Source: Herbaspirillum aquaticum
GTDB taxonomy: Bacteria; Pseudomonadota; Gammaproteobacteria; Burkholderiales; Burkholderiaceae_D
Direction: 5' to 3'
Length of the DNA stretch: 64,000 nucleotides
NCBI RefSeq assembly: GCF_002213425.1
Contig: NZ_NJGV01000011.1
Coordinates: 124,001-188,000, forward strand
Shown: one piece after another, positions 54,611 to 64,000 of the stretch
Layout of the letters: each line of letters starts with the position of its first letter
How positions within the stretch are numbered: the stretch's first letter is position 1
Program-made: the position numbers and the translations under genes
Notes under the pieces: generated by a model
The model's database searches: none
Told to the model about the DNA's origin: nothing
What the model saw: the letters and a program-made list of their open reading frames with translations, nothing else

Positions 54611-55645
54611 TCAGACCATCTTCCAATGGATCTGTTCGCCCGCCGACAGGGGCACCACGGTGGCATCGCCCATGGGCAGCTCAGCGGGAATGGCCCAGGT
54701 CTCGCGCTTGAGGGTGACGGTACCGGTGTTGCGCGGCAGGTTGTAGAAGTCCGGACCGTTGAAGCTGGCGAAGGCTTCGAACTTGTCCAGCGCACCGGCG
54801 CTGTCGAAGGCCTGGGCATACAGCTCCAGCGCATGCAGCGCGGTGTAGCAGCCGGCGCAGCCACAGGCGTGTTCCTTGGCACCCTTGGCATGCGGGGCCG
54901 AATCGGTACCGAGGAAGAACTTGTCATTGCCCGACGTGGCTGCCGCTACCAGCGCCTGGCGATGGGTCTCGCGCTTCAAGACCGGCAGGCAGTAGTAGTG
55001 CGGACGGATGCCGCCCTTGAAGATCTCGTTGCGGTTGAAGAGCAAATGGTGCGCCGTGATGGTGGCGGCCGTCGGACCAACGCCAGCCAGCACGTAGTCG
55101 GCCGCTTCCTTGGTGGTGATGTGCTCGAAGACCACCTTCAGTTCCGGCATGGCCTTGCGCAGCGGCGTCATGATGCGGTCGATGAAGACGGCTTCGCGGT
55201 CGAACAGGTCGATCTCGGGATCGGTCACTTCGCCATGGACCAGGAAGGGCATGCCCACTTCCTGCAAGACTTCCAGGGTCTTGTAGCACTTCGACAGGTC
55301 CGTCACGCCAGCGTCGGAGTTGGTGGTGGCACCGGCCGGGTAGAGCTTGACGGCCTTGACGAAACCGCTTTCCTTGGCGCGGCGGATTTCTTCGGGCGGG
55401 GTATTGTCGGTCAGGTAGAGCACCATCAGCGGCTCGAAGGACATGCCTGCCGGCAAGGCGGCCAGGATGCGATCGCGATACGCACCGGCCTGTTCGGTGG
55501 TGGTCACCGGCGGCTTCAGGTTGGGCATGACGATGGCGCGTGCGAACTGGCGTGCCGTATGCGGCAGCACGTCCTGCATGGTGGCGCCGTCGCGCAGGTG
55601 CAGGTGCCAGTCGTCCGGGCGGGTGATGGTCAGTACGTTGCTCAT
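54611..55645 (-). CDS. pyrC: Dihydroorotase
   Basis: 344 residues, E. coli PyrC type. Zinc motif [10 protein letters not shown], carboxylated Lys in [19 protein letters not shown], and [13 protein letters not shown]. Third step of pyrimidine synthesis. Confidence 0.97.
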   Translation of the reverse strand: MSNVLTITRPDDWHLHLRDGATMQDVLPHTARQFARAIVMPNLKPPVTTTEQAGAYRDRILAALPAGMSFEPLMVLYLTDNTPPEEIRRAKESGFVKAVKLYPAGATTNSDAGVTDLSKCYKTLEVLQEVGMPFLVHGEVTDPEIDLFDREAVFIDRIMTPLRKAMPELKVVFEHITTKEAADYVLAGVGPTAATITAHHLLFNRNEIFKGGIRPHYYCLPVLKRETHRQALVAAATSGNDKFFLGTDSAPHAKGAKEHACGCAGCYTALHALELYAQAFDSAGALDKFEAFASFNGPDFYNLPRNTGTVTLKRETWAIPAELPMGDATVVPLSAGEQIHWKMV

Positions 55646-55823
55646 TGCGGATCTTTCGGTCTTGGAGTGGTGTCGGTCTGAGGATTACGGATCAGGCAAG
55701 GCATCCCGGCCGATGCGGGCTGTGGAGAGCCAGCCGCGATGTCTTCAAGGGCGACATTCTACCGTAGCCGTCAAGCACCCCGGGACGCAAGGCCTGACCC
55801 GCTTTTGACCTGGCACAAACGAC

Positions 55824-55853
55824 AAGGGCCGCCCCGTTGCCGGGGCAGCCCTT
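55824..55853 (-). terminator. Hairpin after gltL, probable end of gltIJKL
   Basis: Stem AAGGGCCGCCCCG / CGGGGCAGCCCTT with one mismatch, 22 bp after the gltL stop. The T run is weak. Confidence 0.6.
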
Positions 55854-55875
55854 GCTGCGATACGAACCAGCGCGA

Positions 55876-56604
55876 TCAGTGGGTGATGATCTTGGCCAGG
55901 AAGTCGCGCGCGCGTTCCGAGCGCGGCTGCGCGAAGAACTCGTCCTTGGCGCAGTCTTCCACGACCAGGCCCTTGTCCATGAACACCACGCGGTTGGCGA
56001 CCTTGCGGGCAAAGCCCATTTCGTGGGTCACGACCATCATGGTCATGCCTTCCTGGGCCAGGCCCACCATGACGTCGAGCACTTCATTGATCATTTCCGG
56101 ATCCAGCGCCGAGGTCGGTTCATCGAACAGCATGGCGATCGGGTCCATCGACAGTGCGCGGGCAATGGCCACGCGCTGCTGCTGGCCGCCGGAGAGCTGG
56201 CCGGGGAACTTGTCCTTGTGCGCCAAGAGGCCCACGCGGTCCAGGTACTTCAGGCCCTTTTCGGTGGCCTCTTCCTTGGAACGGCCCAGCACCTTGATCT
56301 GGCCGATGGTCAGGTTCTCGCGGATGGAGAGGTGCGGGAACAGCTCGAAGTTCTGGAACACCATGCCGATGCGCGCGCGCAGCTTGGACAGGTTGGTCTT
56401 GGGGTCACCGACGGAGACGCCATCGACGGTGATGGTGCCCTTCTGGAACGGCTCCAGGCCGTTGACGGTCTTGATCAGCGTGGACTTGCCGGAGCCGGAC
56501 GGGCCGCACACCACCACCACGTCGCCCTTCTTGACGGAGGTCGAGCAGTCGGTCAGGACCTGGAAGCTGCCGTACCACTTGCTGACATTGTTGAGTTCGA
56601 TCAT
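55876..56604 (-). CDS. gltL: Glutamate/aspartate ABC transporter ATP-binding protein
   Basis: 242 residues. Walker A GPSGSGKSTLI, signature LSGGQQQRVAIARAL, Walker B AMLFDEPTSALDPE. The polar amino-acid transporter subfamily; last gene of gltIJKL. Confidence 0.93.
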   Translation of the reverse strand: MIELNNVSKWYGSFQVLTDCSTSVKKGDVVVVCGPSGSGKSTLIKTVNGLEPFQKGTITVDGVSVGDPKTNLSKLRARIGMVFQNFELFPHLSIRENLTIGQIKVLGRSKEEATEKGLKYLDRVGLLAHKDKFPGQLSGGQQQRVAIARALSMDPIAMLFDEPTSALDPEMINEVLDVMVGLAQEGMTMMVVTHEMGFARKVANRVVFMDKGLVVEDCAKDEFFAQPRSERARDFLAKIITH

Positions 56605-56689
56605 TTGGATTCTCCTGGATTTCTGAATTCTGGATTCACTGGCCGCCAGCCTGGCGCTGCAGAGCGCGGGCGGCGGCCGTCAAAGACAT

Positions 56690-57385
56690 TTAGCGGATGA
56701 TGGCAATCTTCTTCTGGAAGCGCTTGACCAGGGTCGACAGGCCAAAGCTCAGCACGAAATACACCACGGCCACAAAGAGATACATTTCCACCAGGCGGCC
56801 GTCACGCTGCGCGATCTTGGAAGCGCTGGTGACGAAGTCCGGCACCGAGCCCAGCACGTAGACCAGCGAGACGTCCTGGAACAGCACGATGGTCTGCGTC
56901 AGCAGGATCGGGGTCATGTTGCGGAAGGCCTGCGGCAGCACCACGTTGCCCATCATCTGCCAGTAGTTCATGCCGATCGCATAGCCGGCAAACACCTGGC
57001 CACGCGGGATGGACTGGATGCCCGAGCGCATGATCTCGCAATAGTAGGCGGCTTCGAACAGGATGAAGGTGATCAGGGCCGACTGGAACGCACCGACCTG
57101 GATGGGTTCGGAGGCACCGATGATCCAGGCGCCGATGAAGGGCACCAGGAAGTAGAACCAGAAGATCACCAGCACCAGCGGAATGGAGCGGATCAGGTTG
57201 ACGTAGGTGGTCGCGATGAACGACAGCGGCTTGTTGGACGACAGGCGCATCATGGCCAGCAGCGTGCCCAGGATGATCCCGCCCAGCATGGCCGAGAAGG
57301 TCAGGATGAGCGTGAACTTCAGGCCCGTCGTGAAGAGGTAGACCCACGAGCGCTGGATGACGTCGAAATCGAAATTGCTGAACAT
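56690..57385 (-). CDS. gltK: Glutamate/aspartate ABC transporter permease
   Basis: 231 residues, HisM-type permease. Starts MFSNFDFDVIQRSWVYLFTTGLKFTLILTFSAMLGGIILGT; EAA loop YYCEIMRSGIQSIPRGQVFAGYAIGMNYWQMMGNVVLPQAFRNMTPIL. Three bases after gltJ. Confidence 0.93.
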   Translation of the reverse strand: MFSNFDFDVIQRSWVYLFTTGLKFTLILTFSAMLGGIILGTLLAMMRLSSNKPLSFIATTYVNLIRSIPLVLVIFWFYFLVPFIGAWIIGASEPIQVGAFQSALITFILFEAAYYCEIMRSGIQSIPRGQVFAGYAIGMNYWQMMGNVVLPQAFRNMTPILLTQTIVLFQDVSLVYVLGSVPDFVTSASKIAQRDGRLVEMYLFVAVVYFVLSFGLSTLVKRFQKKIAIIR

Positions 57386-57388
57386 GGA

Positions 57389-58138
57389 TCAATGCCCTCC
57401 TGCGCTGGTGCTGCCGCCGGTGATGTAGCCCGGAACGGCCGTAATCTTTTCCAGCAGGCGCGCCATGAACAGCGCGATCACGGAAATGATCAGGTAGATG
57501 ATGGTGGCACCGGTCAGGGCCTCGAAGGTCTGGAAGGTGAATTCACGCATCGAGTAGGTCGCGGCGGTCAGCTCGACCAGGCCGATGGTCAGGGCCACCG
57601 AGCTGTTTTTGATGATGGCGGCGAACTCGTTGGTCAGTGCCGGGATGATGATGCGGAAGGCCATCGGCAGCAGCACGTAGCGGTAAGTCTGCACCGGGGT
57701 CAGGCCCAGGGCGGCACCGGCCATGCGCTGGCCGCGCGGCAGCGCCTGGATGCCGGTGGTCACCTGCACGGCCACACGCGAAGAGGTGAAGAAACCCAGG
57801 GCCAGGGTCGCCGTCACGAAGGACGCATCCGGCAGGCTCTTGATCCAGTCACCGATGGCGCCGGGCAGCAGCTCCGGCATCACGAAATACCACAGGAACA
57901 TCTGGACCAGCAGCGGAATGTTGCGGAACAGTTCCACGTAGCCGTTGGCAATGCGCACCACCCAAGGTTTGGTGGTGGTACGCAGGGTACCGAAGATGGT
58001 GCCCAGGATCAGTGCCATGATCCAGGCGCAGGCGGCTGTGGCCAGGGTCCATTTCAGGCCCGCCAGCAGCGTGTCGATGTAGGGGATGCCATCGGGAGAC
58101 ATCTCCCAGAAGATTCCCCAATTCCAGTTGTAATGCAT
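57389..58138 (-). CDS. gltJ: Glutamate/aspartate ABC transporter permease
   Basis: 249 residues from the ATG at 58138 (MHYNWNWGIFWEMSPDGIPYIDTLLAGLKWTL, the typical GltJ start); the longer frame to 58252 overlaps the spacer hairpin. EAA loop SSRVAVQVTTGIQALPRGQRMAGAALGLTPVQTYRYVLLPMAFRIIIPALTNE. Confidence 0.93.
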   Translation of the reverse strand: MHYNWNWGIFWEMSPDGIPYIDTLLAGLKWTLATAACAWIMALILGTIFGTLRTTTKPWVVRIANGYVELFRNIPLLVQMFLWYFVMPELLPGAIGDWIKSLPDASFVTATLALGFFTSSRVAVQVTTGIQALPRGQRMAGAALGLTPVQTYRYVLLPMAFRIIIPALTNEFAAIIKNSSVALTIGLVELTAATYSMREFTFQTFEALTGATIIYLIISVIALFMARLLEKITAVPGYITGGSTSAGGH

Positions 58139-58270
58139 AAATGGCCTCGTCTGTGTTCGAAGTCTGTGTTCTCGGGCGCGGTCACCAGGCAAATGCCGCG
58201 CCGCTTCTTGTCTGGTCAGCGCCGGCTCTTTCCGCGCCTTGCCGCAAGGCAAGCGGGACGGTCCCGGCTA

Positions 58271-58301
58271 AACAAAACGGGGGACAGGCCCCCGTTTTGT
58301 T
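58271..58301 (-). terminator. Attenuating hairpin between gltI and gltJ
   Basis: Perfect stem AACAAAACGGGGG / CCCCCGTTTTGTT around ACAGG, followed by T-rich sequence, in the 187-bp gltI-gltJ spacer. It should end or slow much of the transcription after gltI, giving excess binding protein over permease. Confidence 0.75.
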
Positions 58302-58325
58302 CGATTGCACGAAGCAATGCGCTTT

Positions 58326-59273
58326 TTACTTCTTCTTGCCCAGGTTCTTCTGCGCTTCCGGCACGGCAGCGTAGGCAGCCGGATCGTAGGAGTCGGTCGG
58401 CTTGGCCAGGACGGCTTGCAGCTGCGGGCTCATCGGCACGTTCAGGTTGACACCCTTGGGCGGGATCGGCGACTGGAACCACTTCGCGTAGATCTTCTTG
58501 ATGTCGTCACCCTTGTAGACCACGGTCAGGGCATCGTCGACGACCTTCTTGAAGTCGTTGTCGCCCTTCGGCAGGATCAGGCCGTACGGCTCGACCGACA
58601 GGGCTTCCGAGGAAACCTGGTAGTCAGCCGGTGCCTTGGAGTTGGCGGCCAGCGAGGACAGCAGGATGTCGTCCATCACGAATGCGGCGGCACGGCCGGT
58701 TTCCACCATCAGGAAGGCTTCGGCGTGGTCCTTGGCAGCCAGGATGTTCATGCCCAGGTTGCGTTCGGCGTTCAGCGCGGTGATCTGCTTCAGGTTGGAA
58801 GTACCGGAGGTCGAGACGACGGTCTTGCCCTTCAGGTCGTCCAGCGTCTTCAGGTTGGCTGCCTTCTTGGACAGGAACTTGTTGGCGGTCACGAACTCGG
58901 TCACCGAGAAGGCCACCTGGTTCCAGCGTTCCTGGTTGTTGGTCGCGGAGTCGCAGGAAATGTCAGTGGTACCGTTGGCGATCAGCGGGATGCGGGTAGC
59001 CGAGGTCACCGGAACCATCTTGATGTTCAGCGAGGTCAGGCCCAGCTTCTTCTGGATCGCGGTCGCGGCCTTCAGGCACAGGTCGATCGAGTAGCCCTGG
59101 TAGGACTGCTTGTCGTCCAGATAGGAGAAGGGAATCGACGAATCGCGCACGCCCAGCGTCAGGGTGCCCGAGTCCTTGATCTTCTTCAGACGGCCGGTGA
59201 ATTCCTCAGCATGCACCGAGCTCATCAGTACGCTTGCCCCAACCAAAACCCCTGCTAGCTTCAATAACTTCAT
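58326..59273 (-). CDS. gltI: Glutamate/aspartate ABC transporter substrate-binding protein
   Basis: 315 residues with a signal peptide (MKLLKLAGVLVGASVLMSSVHA-EE). Mature protein: LKKIKDSGTLTLGVRDSSIPFSYLDDKQSYQGYSIDLC, ISCDSATNNQERWNQVAFS and FVMDDILLSSLAANS, close to E. coli GltI. First gene of gltIJKL. Next to gdhA, linking glutamate uptake with oxidation. Confidence 0.94.
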   Translation of the reverse strand: MKLLKLAGVLVGASVLMSSVHAEEFTGRLKKIKDSGTLTLGVRDSSIPFSYLDDKQSYQGYSIDLCLKAATAIQKKLGLTSLNIKMVPVTSATRIPLIANGTTDISCDSATNNQERWNQVAFSVTEFVTANKFLSKKAANLKTLDDLKGKTVVSTSGTSNLKQITALNAERNLGMNILAAKDHAEAFLMVETGRAAAFVMDDILLSSLAANSKAPADYQVSSEALSVEPYGLILPKGDNDFKKVVDDALTVVYKGDDIKKIYAKWFQSPIPPKGVNLNVPMSPQLQAVLAKPTDSYDPAAYAAVPEAQKNLGKKK

Positions 59274-60201
59274 TGTGTGACCTCCTGGAAAAATTTTTTA
59301 CGTAACGGTTCAAATGGCCTGGTAGCGAATCCGCTTGCGCGCTGCCCCTACCGGGCTGGCCGGCCGTATTGACGAGCCTGTTATTGTTTTCTGCCGTGTC
59401 GCCTATTCTGTGTGCTAACACAGTTCTTTGCCAGCATTGTTTGCTCCACCACTGGCGATCTGTGGCGATGACCACCCCCTCGGTGGAGCACACACTGGCA
59501 AATTACCCAAGCGCAACTGTCGGCGGGCGCATTGTACGACATATGCCGCCCGGGCTGGCAATCCGCAAAAACCCTCATGGCGCCAGTACCACGATCCGAC
59601 CCGATGAGGAGCACTTCGCACCTCGCAGGAAGCGCTGGCGCGGACCTCGGCAGCACGGCAGCAACCCCATTCCGTTCAGCAATATCCATGCCAGAAAAAC
59701 CCGCCGCACGCTGCACGCGAGCGCATACGCGTGCAGCGGAAGGCAGCATCGTGACAGGGGAAACCGGGGAACGGAAAGAATCAGGAAGCACCGGCCGAGA
59801 GCCAGTGTGGACGCCGCTTGCGGGGCGATGTGCAGGAAAGTGCAGGGAGGAAGGGATACCAGCGCCAGGGCGGCCAATGCGAGTGCGGCACGCATGAAGC
59901 CATGTGCCAAGCGCGCGCCGCCCCATTACGTGCACGACATCGGGATGGCAAGCCACAGCGGCCCGTGCCGAATCGTGCGCACATGCGGCAGCGCCCGGCA
60001 TGGTCATGCCGGGTCCGTCACTGAAGATCTTGCGCCGCAAGGCTGGTTGGCCTGCGGTGCGCATGCGCACAGCAACCACGTCTCCTCCGAACCAGAGTGC
60101 TCTGGAATCATGCGACCGACGATCTGTGGCGCAATGCGCCGCCGTCTTTGGCCGTGGGTGGTCCGGTGCTCGCCGGACCGGTCTTTTACTGCATCACTGC
60201 A
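59274..60201. other. 928-bp intergenic region between gltI and gdhA
   Basis: No convincing gene. Near gltI lies CTGTGT-GCTA-ACACAG (59409-59424), a candidate operator about 140 bp upstream of the start. At 60160-60179 GGTCCGG / CCGGACC forms a hairpin behind the gdhA stop. The middle (about 59500-60100) has open frames on both strands with arginine/alanine-rich or cysteine-rich translations and no recognisable domain. Confidence 0.5.
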
Positions 60202-61494
60202 TCACGGATACAGGCCGCGCATTTCGCGCGCCTGCAGCACGCGGGTACACGCCACGATGAAGGCCGCGGTACGCAGCGACACGTTCTTCTCTTCGGCCAG
60301 CTGCCAGACGGCGGCGAAGGCTTCGCGCATGATGCGGGTCAGGCGCAGGTTGATTTCGTCTTCGGTCCAGAAGAAGCTGGAGAAGTCCTGCACCCATTCG
60401 AAGTAGCTCACCGTCACGCCGCCGGCATTGGCGATCACGTCCGGCACGATCAGCACGCCCTTGTCGCGCAGGATGTCGTCGGCCGCCGGGGTGGTCGGGC
60501 CGTTGGCGCCTTCCAGGATGATCTTGGCCTTGATGTGATTGGCGTTGGCTTCGGTGATCTGCTGTTCCAGTGCGGCAGGCACCAGAATGTCGCAGTCGAC
60601 CGACCAGAATTGGGCGCGGTCGGTAATTTCATCCGCACCTTCGAAGCCCTTCACGCTGCCATGCTTGGCCACGTACGCCTGCAGTGCAGGAACGTCCAGG
60701 CCGCCGGCATTGAAGACGGTGGTCACGTGGTCCTGCACCGCCACCACCTTGGAACCGGCTTCAGCGAACAGGCGCGCAGCGATGCCGCCGACGTTGCCGA
60801 AACCTTGCACGGCAACCTTGGCATCCTTGATGTCCATGCCGCGCTTGGCAGCGGCTTCGCAACCGACCACGAAGACGCCGCGACCGGTGGCTTCATGGCG
60901 GCCCAGGCTGCCGCCCAGCGAGATCGGCTTGCCGGTGACCACGCCCGAAGACGTGCTGCCCTGGTTCATGGAATAGGTATCCATCATCCAGGCCATGATC
61001 TGCGAATCGGTGTTCACGTCCGGCGCCGGGATGTCCTTGTTGGGACCGATGATGATGCCGATCTCGCTGGTGTAGCGGCGCGTCATGCGCTGCAGTTCAC
61101 CACGGGAGAGCGTCTTGGGATCGACACGGATACCGCCCTTGGCACCGCCATAGGGGACGTTGACGGCCGCATTCTTGATGGTCATCCAGGCCGACAGGGC
61201 CATCACTTCGGACAGCGTCACATCCTGGTGGAAACGCACGCCGCCCTTGCCGGGACCGCGCGAGGTATTGTGCTGCACGCGATAGCCCTCGAAGTGGGCA
61301 ATGGTGCCGTCGTCGCGCTCGATGGGCACGTCGACCACCAGGATGCGCTTGGGACGCTTCAAGGTCTCCACCCAGCGTGCCAGCGAGCCCAGGTGGGGCG
61401 TGACGCGGTCGATCTGTTCGAGATAGACGCCCCACGGACCGATGCCGTGCGGGACGAGATAGGATGGCACTTCGTGATTAGGTACGTTCGACAT
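60202..61494 (-). CDS. gdhA: Glutamate dehydrogenase (NAD-type, Glu/Leu/Phe/Val family)
   Basis: 430 residues from the ATG at 61494 ([13 protein letters not shown]); upstream codons in the frame lack family similarity. Glutamate-binding [53 protein letters not shown] with the catalytic Lys in the PYGGAKGG stretch, and nucleotide-binding [29 protein letters not shown]. Length fits the hexameric NAD enzyme that breaks glutamate down to 2-oxoglutarate. Confidence 0.94.
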   Translation of the reverse strand: MSNVPNHEVPSYLVPHGIGPWGVYLEQIDRVTPHLGSLARWVETLKRPKRILVVDVPIERDDGTIAHFEGYRVQHNTSRGPGKGGVRFHQDVTLSEVMALSAWMTIKNAAVNVPYGGAKGGIRVDPKTLSRGELQRMTRRYTSEIGIIIGPNKDIPAPDVNTDSQIMAWMMDTYSMNQGSTSSGVVTGKPISLGGSLGRHEATGRGVFVVGCEAAAKRGMDIKDAKVAVQGFGNVGGIAARLFAEAGSKVVAVQDHVTTVFNAGGLDVPALQAYVAKHGSVKGFEGADEITDRAQFWSVDCDILVPAALEQQITEANANHIKAKIILEGANGPTTPAADDILRDKGVLIVPDVIANAGGVTVSYFEWVQDFSSFFWTEDEINLRLTRIMREAFAAVWQLAEEKNVSLRTAAFIVACTRVLQAREMRGLYP

Positions 61495-61747
61495 GATGCA
61501 ATCGCTCCTTTGGATAGCCGTGCTGTTCAAAGACAAAAGGCCTGCAAATTCCGAAAGTCCGCCAAGCATGTTACTCCGTCGGCAGCGGCCTGCAAGCCGC
61601 ACCACAAGGCGCGCAAGAAGGCGGCGACGGAGGCGCGCCCGCCAGCGCGGCGCGGGGTGCGCCTGCTGGAAATTCGTGCCTGTCCGATTCAGCGCCGCCA
61701 TCGTAGCCAGCCGCTCAAAACAAGGCTAATGCTTTGTGAGCATGCAA

Positions 61748-61796
61748 TTATGCAAGGCATGCATAACCTTGCAAATCCCTTGATGGATAAGGGATT
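61748..61796. promoter_or_regulatory. Inverted repeats upstream of gdhA
   Basis: TTATGCA-AGGCA-TGCATAA (61748-61766) has the size and symmetry of a LysR-type site. AATCCCTT-GATGGAT-AAGGGATT (61774-61796) is a second repeat beside it. Both lie in the 329-bp gap between the LysR gene and gdhA, about 250-300 bp from the gdhA start. The remainder of the gap shows nothing. Confidence 0.45.
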
Positions 61797-61823
61797 GCGA
61801 CATTTTCACCTGTTAATTTTTGA

Positions 61824-62840
61824 TCAGGAATCGCGTTTTTCAGCAGTTCGCGGACTTTTTCCGCCAGGCGTCTTGGGACGCTCCCCGCGTTCGTTGCGCT
61901 CGGCCCTTTCTTGCCGCTGCGCATCCAGCTCCACCAGGTATTCCCAGAGCCGCGCCACCAGTGCCTTGCCGGTGCGCTGGGCGGTCGGACGCTCGCGATA
62001 GAGGCGGATTTCCATTTCGACTTCCCACTCCCCGGTAGGCCCGTCGGTGCGCGCCAGCTGGCGGTTGCGCACTTCGCGCAGCACCGAGGACTCCGGCAGG
62101 AAGGCCACCCCATGGCCCTCCAGCGCCATCATCTTGAGGCTTTCCGACATGTCGGTCTCGTAGTGCTTCATCAGGTGCAGCGGGCGCTTGGTATCGGCCA
62201 TCATCAGCTCCACCATGCGGCCCAGGTAGGCATTGCTGGTGTACGAGAGGAACGGCACGGGGGCCTTGGCGCTGCCCGGAAAGACGTAGTCCGGCTTGCC
62301 GTTGCGGTCGCAGCGCGAATACGGGCGCAGGGTTTCGGTGCCCATGGTGAGCATGTCGTAGCGGCTGGCATCGAGCTGCACCGGCTGGCGCGGATGGTGA
62401 TAGCACAGCAGCAGATCGCAGCCGCCCTCGACGATGGTCATCACGGCGTCGTGGACGTTCAAGGCGATCAGGCGCGTGTTGATGGAGCCGAAGCCGGACT
62501 CCAGGGCGCTCAACCACTTGGGCATGTAGGTCAGCGAGAGCGTATGGGGGACGGCGAAGTCGATGGTGGTCTGCGCCGTGGGGCGCTTGCCGCGCAGCAG
62601 CGCCCGCGTGTTGTTGATCTGGCCCAGCATGGCCACGGCCTGTTCGTAGAAGACTTCGCCGGCGGCGGTCAGGCGCGTGGGGTAGGAGGTGCGGTCGATC
62701 AGGTCGGTCCCCAGCCAGGCCTCCAGCGACTGGATGCGCCGCGAAAAGGCCGGTTGCGTCACATGCCGCAACTCCGCCGAGCGACTGAAACTGCGCGTTT
62801 CCGCCAGGGAGACGAAATCCTCAAGCCATTTGCTTTCCAT
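61824..62840 (-). CDS. LysR-family regulator next to gdhA
   Basis: 338 residues from the ATG at 62840 (MESKWLEDFVSLAETRSFSRSAELRHVTQPAFSRRIQSLEAWLG, winged HTH). The last 30 residues form a charged Arg/Glu/Lys tail beyond the effector domain, unusual for the family. Directly upstream of gdhA on the same strand, so a role in glutamate catabolism is likely but unproven. Confidence 0.88.
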   Translation of the reverse strand: MESKWLEDFVSLAETRSFSRSAELRHVTQPAFSRRIQSLEAWLGTDLIDRTSYPTRLTAAGEVFYEQAVAMLGQINNTRALLRGKRPTAQTTIDFAVPHTLSLTYMPKWLSALESGFGSINTRLIALNVHDAVMTIVEGGCDLLLCYHHPRQPVQLDASRYDMLTMGTETLRPYSRCDRNGKPDYVFPGSAKAPVPFLSYTSNAYLGRMVELMMADTKRPLHLMKHYETDMSESLKMMALEGHGVAFLPESSVLREVRNRQLARTDGPTGEWEVEMEIRLYRERPTAQRTGKALVARLWEYLVELDAQRQERAERNERGERPKTPGGKSPRTAEKRDS

Positions 62841-62927
62841 TGCCCGCCCACTTCCCGTTCTAGGTCGAATGCGCGAATTGTGCCGCTGTGCCCGCGCCGG
62901 CGCAAGCAGCGCGCGCGGGCTCAAGCA

Positions 62928-64000
62928 TCAGCGTCGTTCGGCCGGCATCAGGACCGTGGGTTCGGCACCGGGCTCGGCTGCCGGCACCACGCCCCCCGGC
63001 TGCGGCAGCGCCGATGCGCCCTCCTCTTCCGCGCCAGCCTGCTGGCGCAGCCACATCTGTGCATACAGGCCATTGGCCATGAGCAGTCCGGCGTGGGTCC
63101 CGCGTTCGACGATGCGGCCGTGATCCATCACCAGGATCTGCTGCGCATTGACGATGGTGGACAGGCGATGCGCAATGACCAGCGTGGTGCGCTCGCGCGC
63201 GATCTCTTCCAGCTGCTGCTGGATGGCCTGCTCCGCACGCGAATCGAGGGCCGAGGTGGCTTCGTCGAAGATGAGGATGGCCGGATCCTTGAGCAGGGTG
63301 CGGGCGATGGCCACACGCTGCTTTTCACCGCCCGACAATTTCAGTCCACGCTCGCCGACCATGCTGGCATAGCCTTCCGGCAGCGATTCGATGAAGTCGT
63401 GGATGTAGGCCGCCTTGGCCGCTGCCACGATCTGCTCGCGCGTGGCGCCCGGCTTGCCGTAGGCGATGTTGTATTCGATGGTGTCGTTGAAGAGCACCGT
63501 ATCCTGCGGCACGATGCCGATGGCCTGGCGCAGCGAGGCTTGCGTGACGTTGCGCAGGTCCTGGCCATCGATGCGGATGGCGCCCTGGTCGACATCATAG
63601 AAGCGATACAGCAGGCGCGAGAGCGTCGACTTGCCCGAGCCGCTGTGGCCGACCACGGCCGTGGTGGTGCCGGCCTGCACCTTGAAATCGACATCGAAGA
63701 GGATCTGGCGATTGCGTTCGTAGCTGAAGTCCACGTGCTCGAAATGCAGCTCCGCGCCCTGCGTCTTCAAGGGCTGGGCACCGGGCCGGTCGGCCACTTC
63801 GCGGTTCTCTTCCAGCAGCGAGAACAGGCGTTCCATATCGGCCAGGCTCTGCTTGATTTCACGATAGAGCACCCCCAGGAAATTGAGCGGGATGTAGAGC
63901 TGGATCATGAAGGCATTGACCAGCACCATGTCGCCCAGCGTCATGCTGCCATCGATGACGCCCGCGATGGCGCGCCACAGGATGAGCGTGACGGCAATGG
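62928..64000 (-). CDS. Atm1-type ABC transporter, fused permease/ATPase (3' part, cut by window edge)
   Basis: The last 357 codons or so of a half-size exporter. The end of the membrane domain reads TLILWRAIAGVIDG...LGDMVLVNAFMIQLYIPLNFLGVLYREIKQSLADMERLF, the Atm1/HMT1 signature. The ATPase has Walker A GHSGSGKST, signature LKLSGGEKQRVAIAR, Walker B ILIFDEATSALD and H loop IAHRLST. Such transporters export glutathione-bound sulfur or metal compounds. A Pro/Glu/Ala-rich tail of about 40 residues follows. Confidence 0.9.
   Translation of the reverse strand, partial: IAVTLILWRAIAGVIDGSMTLGDMVLVNAFMIQLYIPLNFLGVLYREIKQSLADMERLFSLLEENREVADRPGAQPLKTQGAELHFEHVDFSYERNRQILFDVDFKVQAGTTTAVVGHSGSGKSTLSRLLYRFYDVDQGAIRIDGQDLRNVTQASLRQAIGIVPQDTVLFNDTIEYNIAYGKPGATREQIVAAAKAAYIHDFIESLPEGYASMVGERGLKLSGGEKQRVAIARTLLKDPAILIFDEATSALDSRAEQAIQQQLEEIARERTTLVIAHRLSTIVNAQQILVMDHGRIVERGTHAGLLMANGLYAQMWLRQQAGAEEEGASALPQPGGVVPAAEPGAEPTVLMPAERR

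Noticed and set aside
59575..59910. Minus-strand frame of 111 codons starting like a signal peptide (MRAALALAALALVSLPP...)
   Set aside because: The remainder is Cys/Arg-rich without a domain; no clear ribosome site or conservation can be judged. Left as unassigned intergenic sequence.

Overview
The window is about 64 kb of GC-rich (roughly 63-64% by eye), densely coded DNA typical of a betaproteobacterium of the family Oxalobacteraceae; the protein sequences look most like Herbaspirillum. Reasons: ubiquinone genes (ubiA, coq7), the xseB-ispA-dxs cluster next to a lone Rieske oxygenase, rubredoxin/thiD-like/hemL, argC/DUF6776/bactofilin/erpA, rplM-rpsI, and gltIJKL next to gdhA. This assignment is inference from protein similarity, not a database search. 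No rRNA, tRNA or CRISPR array was seen.

Layout. 1-10.4 kb: start of ugpB (cut by the window edge) behind a Pho box; ubiA; tpm; a yggS-proC-degenerate LytM lipoprotein operon; pilT; glutathione peroxidase; a GGCT-like protein; and a membrane GGDEF-EAL protein whose stop overlaps the start of an orphan periplasmic binding protein. 10.6-22.4 kb: an accessory catabolic island with a sigma-54 activator lacking a sensor domain, a divergent BenM/CatM-type LysR gene with an ATAC-N7-GTAT operator, two SDR dehydrogenases, a TRAP transporter (DctP plus fused DctQM), and divergently an SCP2-type thiolase, an acyl-CoA ligase and two PPC/DUF296 proteins in overlapping frames. Both divergent operons carry sigma-54 (-24/-12) promoters, with paired TGTCGC/GCGACA sites between them that suit an enhancer. 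22.4-32.1 kb: dctA, glcDEF, two flavoprotein/LysR units, a cobalamin adenosyltransferase, and two copies of a 266-bp inverted-repeat element. 32-40.7 kb: dxs-ispA-xseB, Rieske oxygenase, EamA exporter, sulfurtransferase, LysR, ZIP transporter. 40.8-46.6 kb: a Pil-Chp chemosensory operon (pilI-pilJ-chpA) with no receiver domain anywhere, an FNR box, and rubredoxin. 46.6-64 kb: housekeeping genes, a candidate small RNA upstream of rplM, gltIJKL, gdhA, a LysR gene and the 3' part of an Atm1-type ABC transporter.

Most notable observations. (1) The two 266-bp elements (22435-22700 and 31829-32094) are collinear except for an internal 66-bp segment, bounded by 17-bp inverted repeats, that lies in opposite orientation in the two copies at 64/66 identity: a candidate invertible cassette in a MITE-like element. 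(2) The TRAP/SDR/SCP2-thiolase/ligase/PPC island reads as one sigma-54-controlled uptake and CoA-degradation module of unknown substrate. (3) The Chp system has lost PilG, PilH and the ChpA receiver. (4) A strong sigma-70 promoter followed about 90 nt later by an intrinsic terminator marks an undescribed small RNA candidate with CCUCC motifs at 52990-53082.
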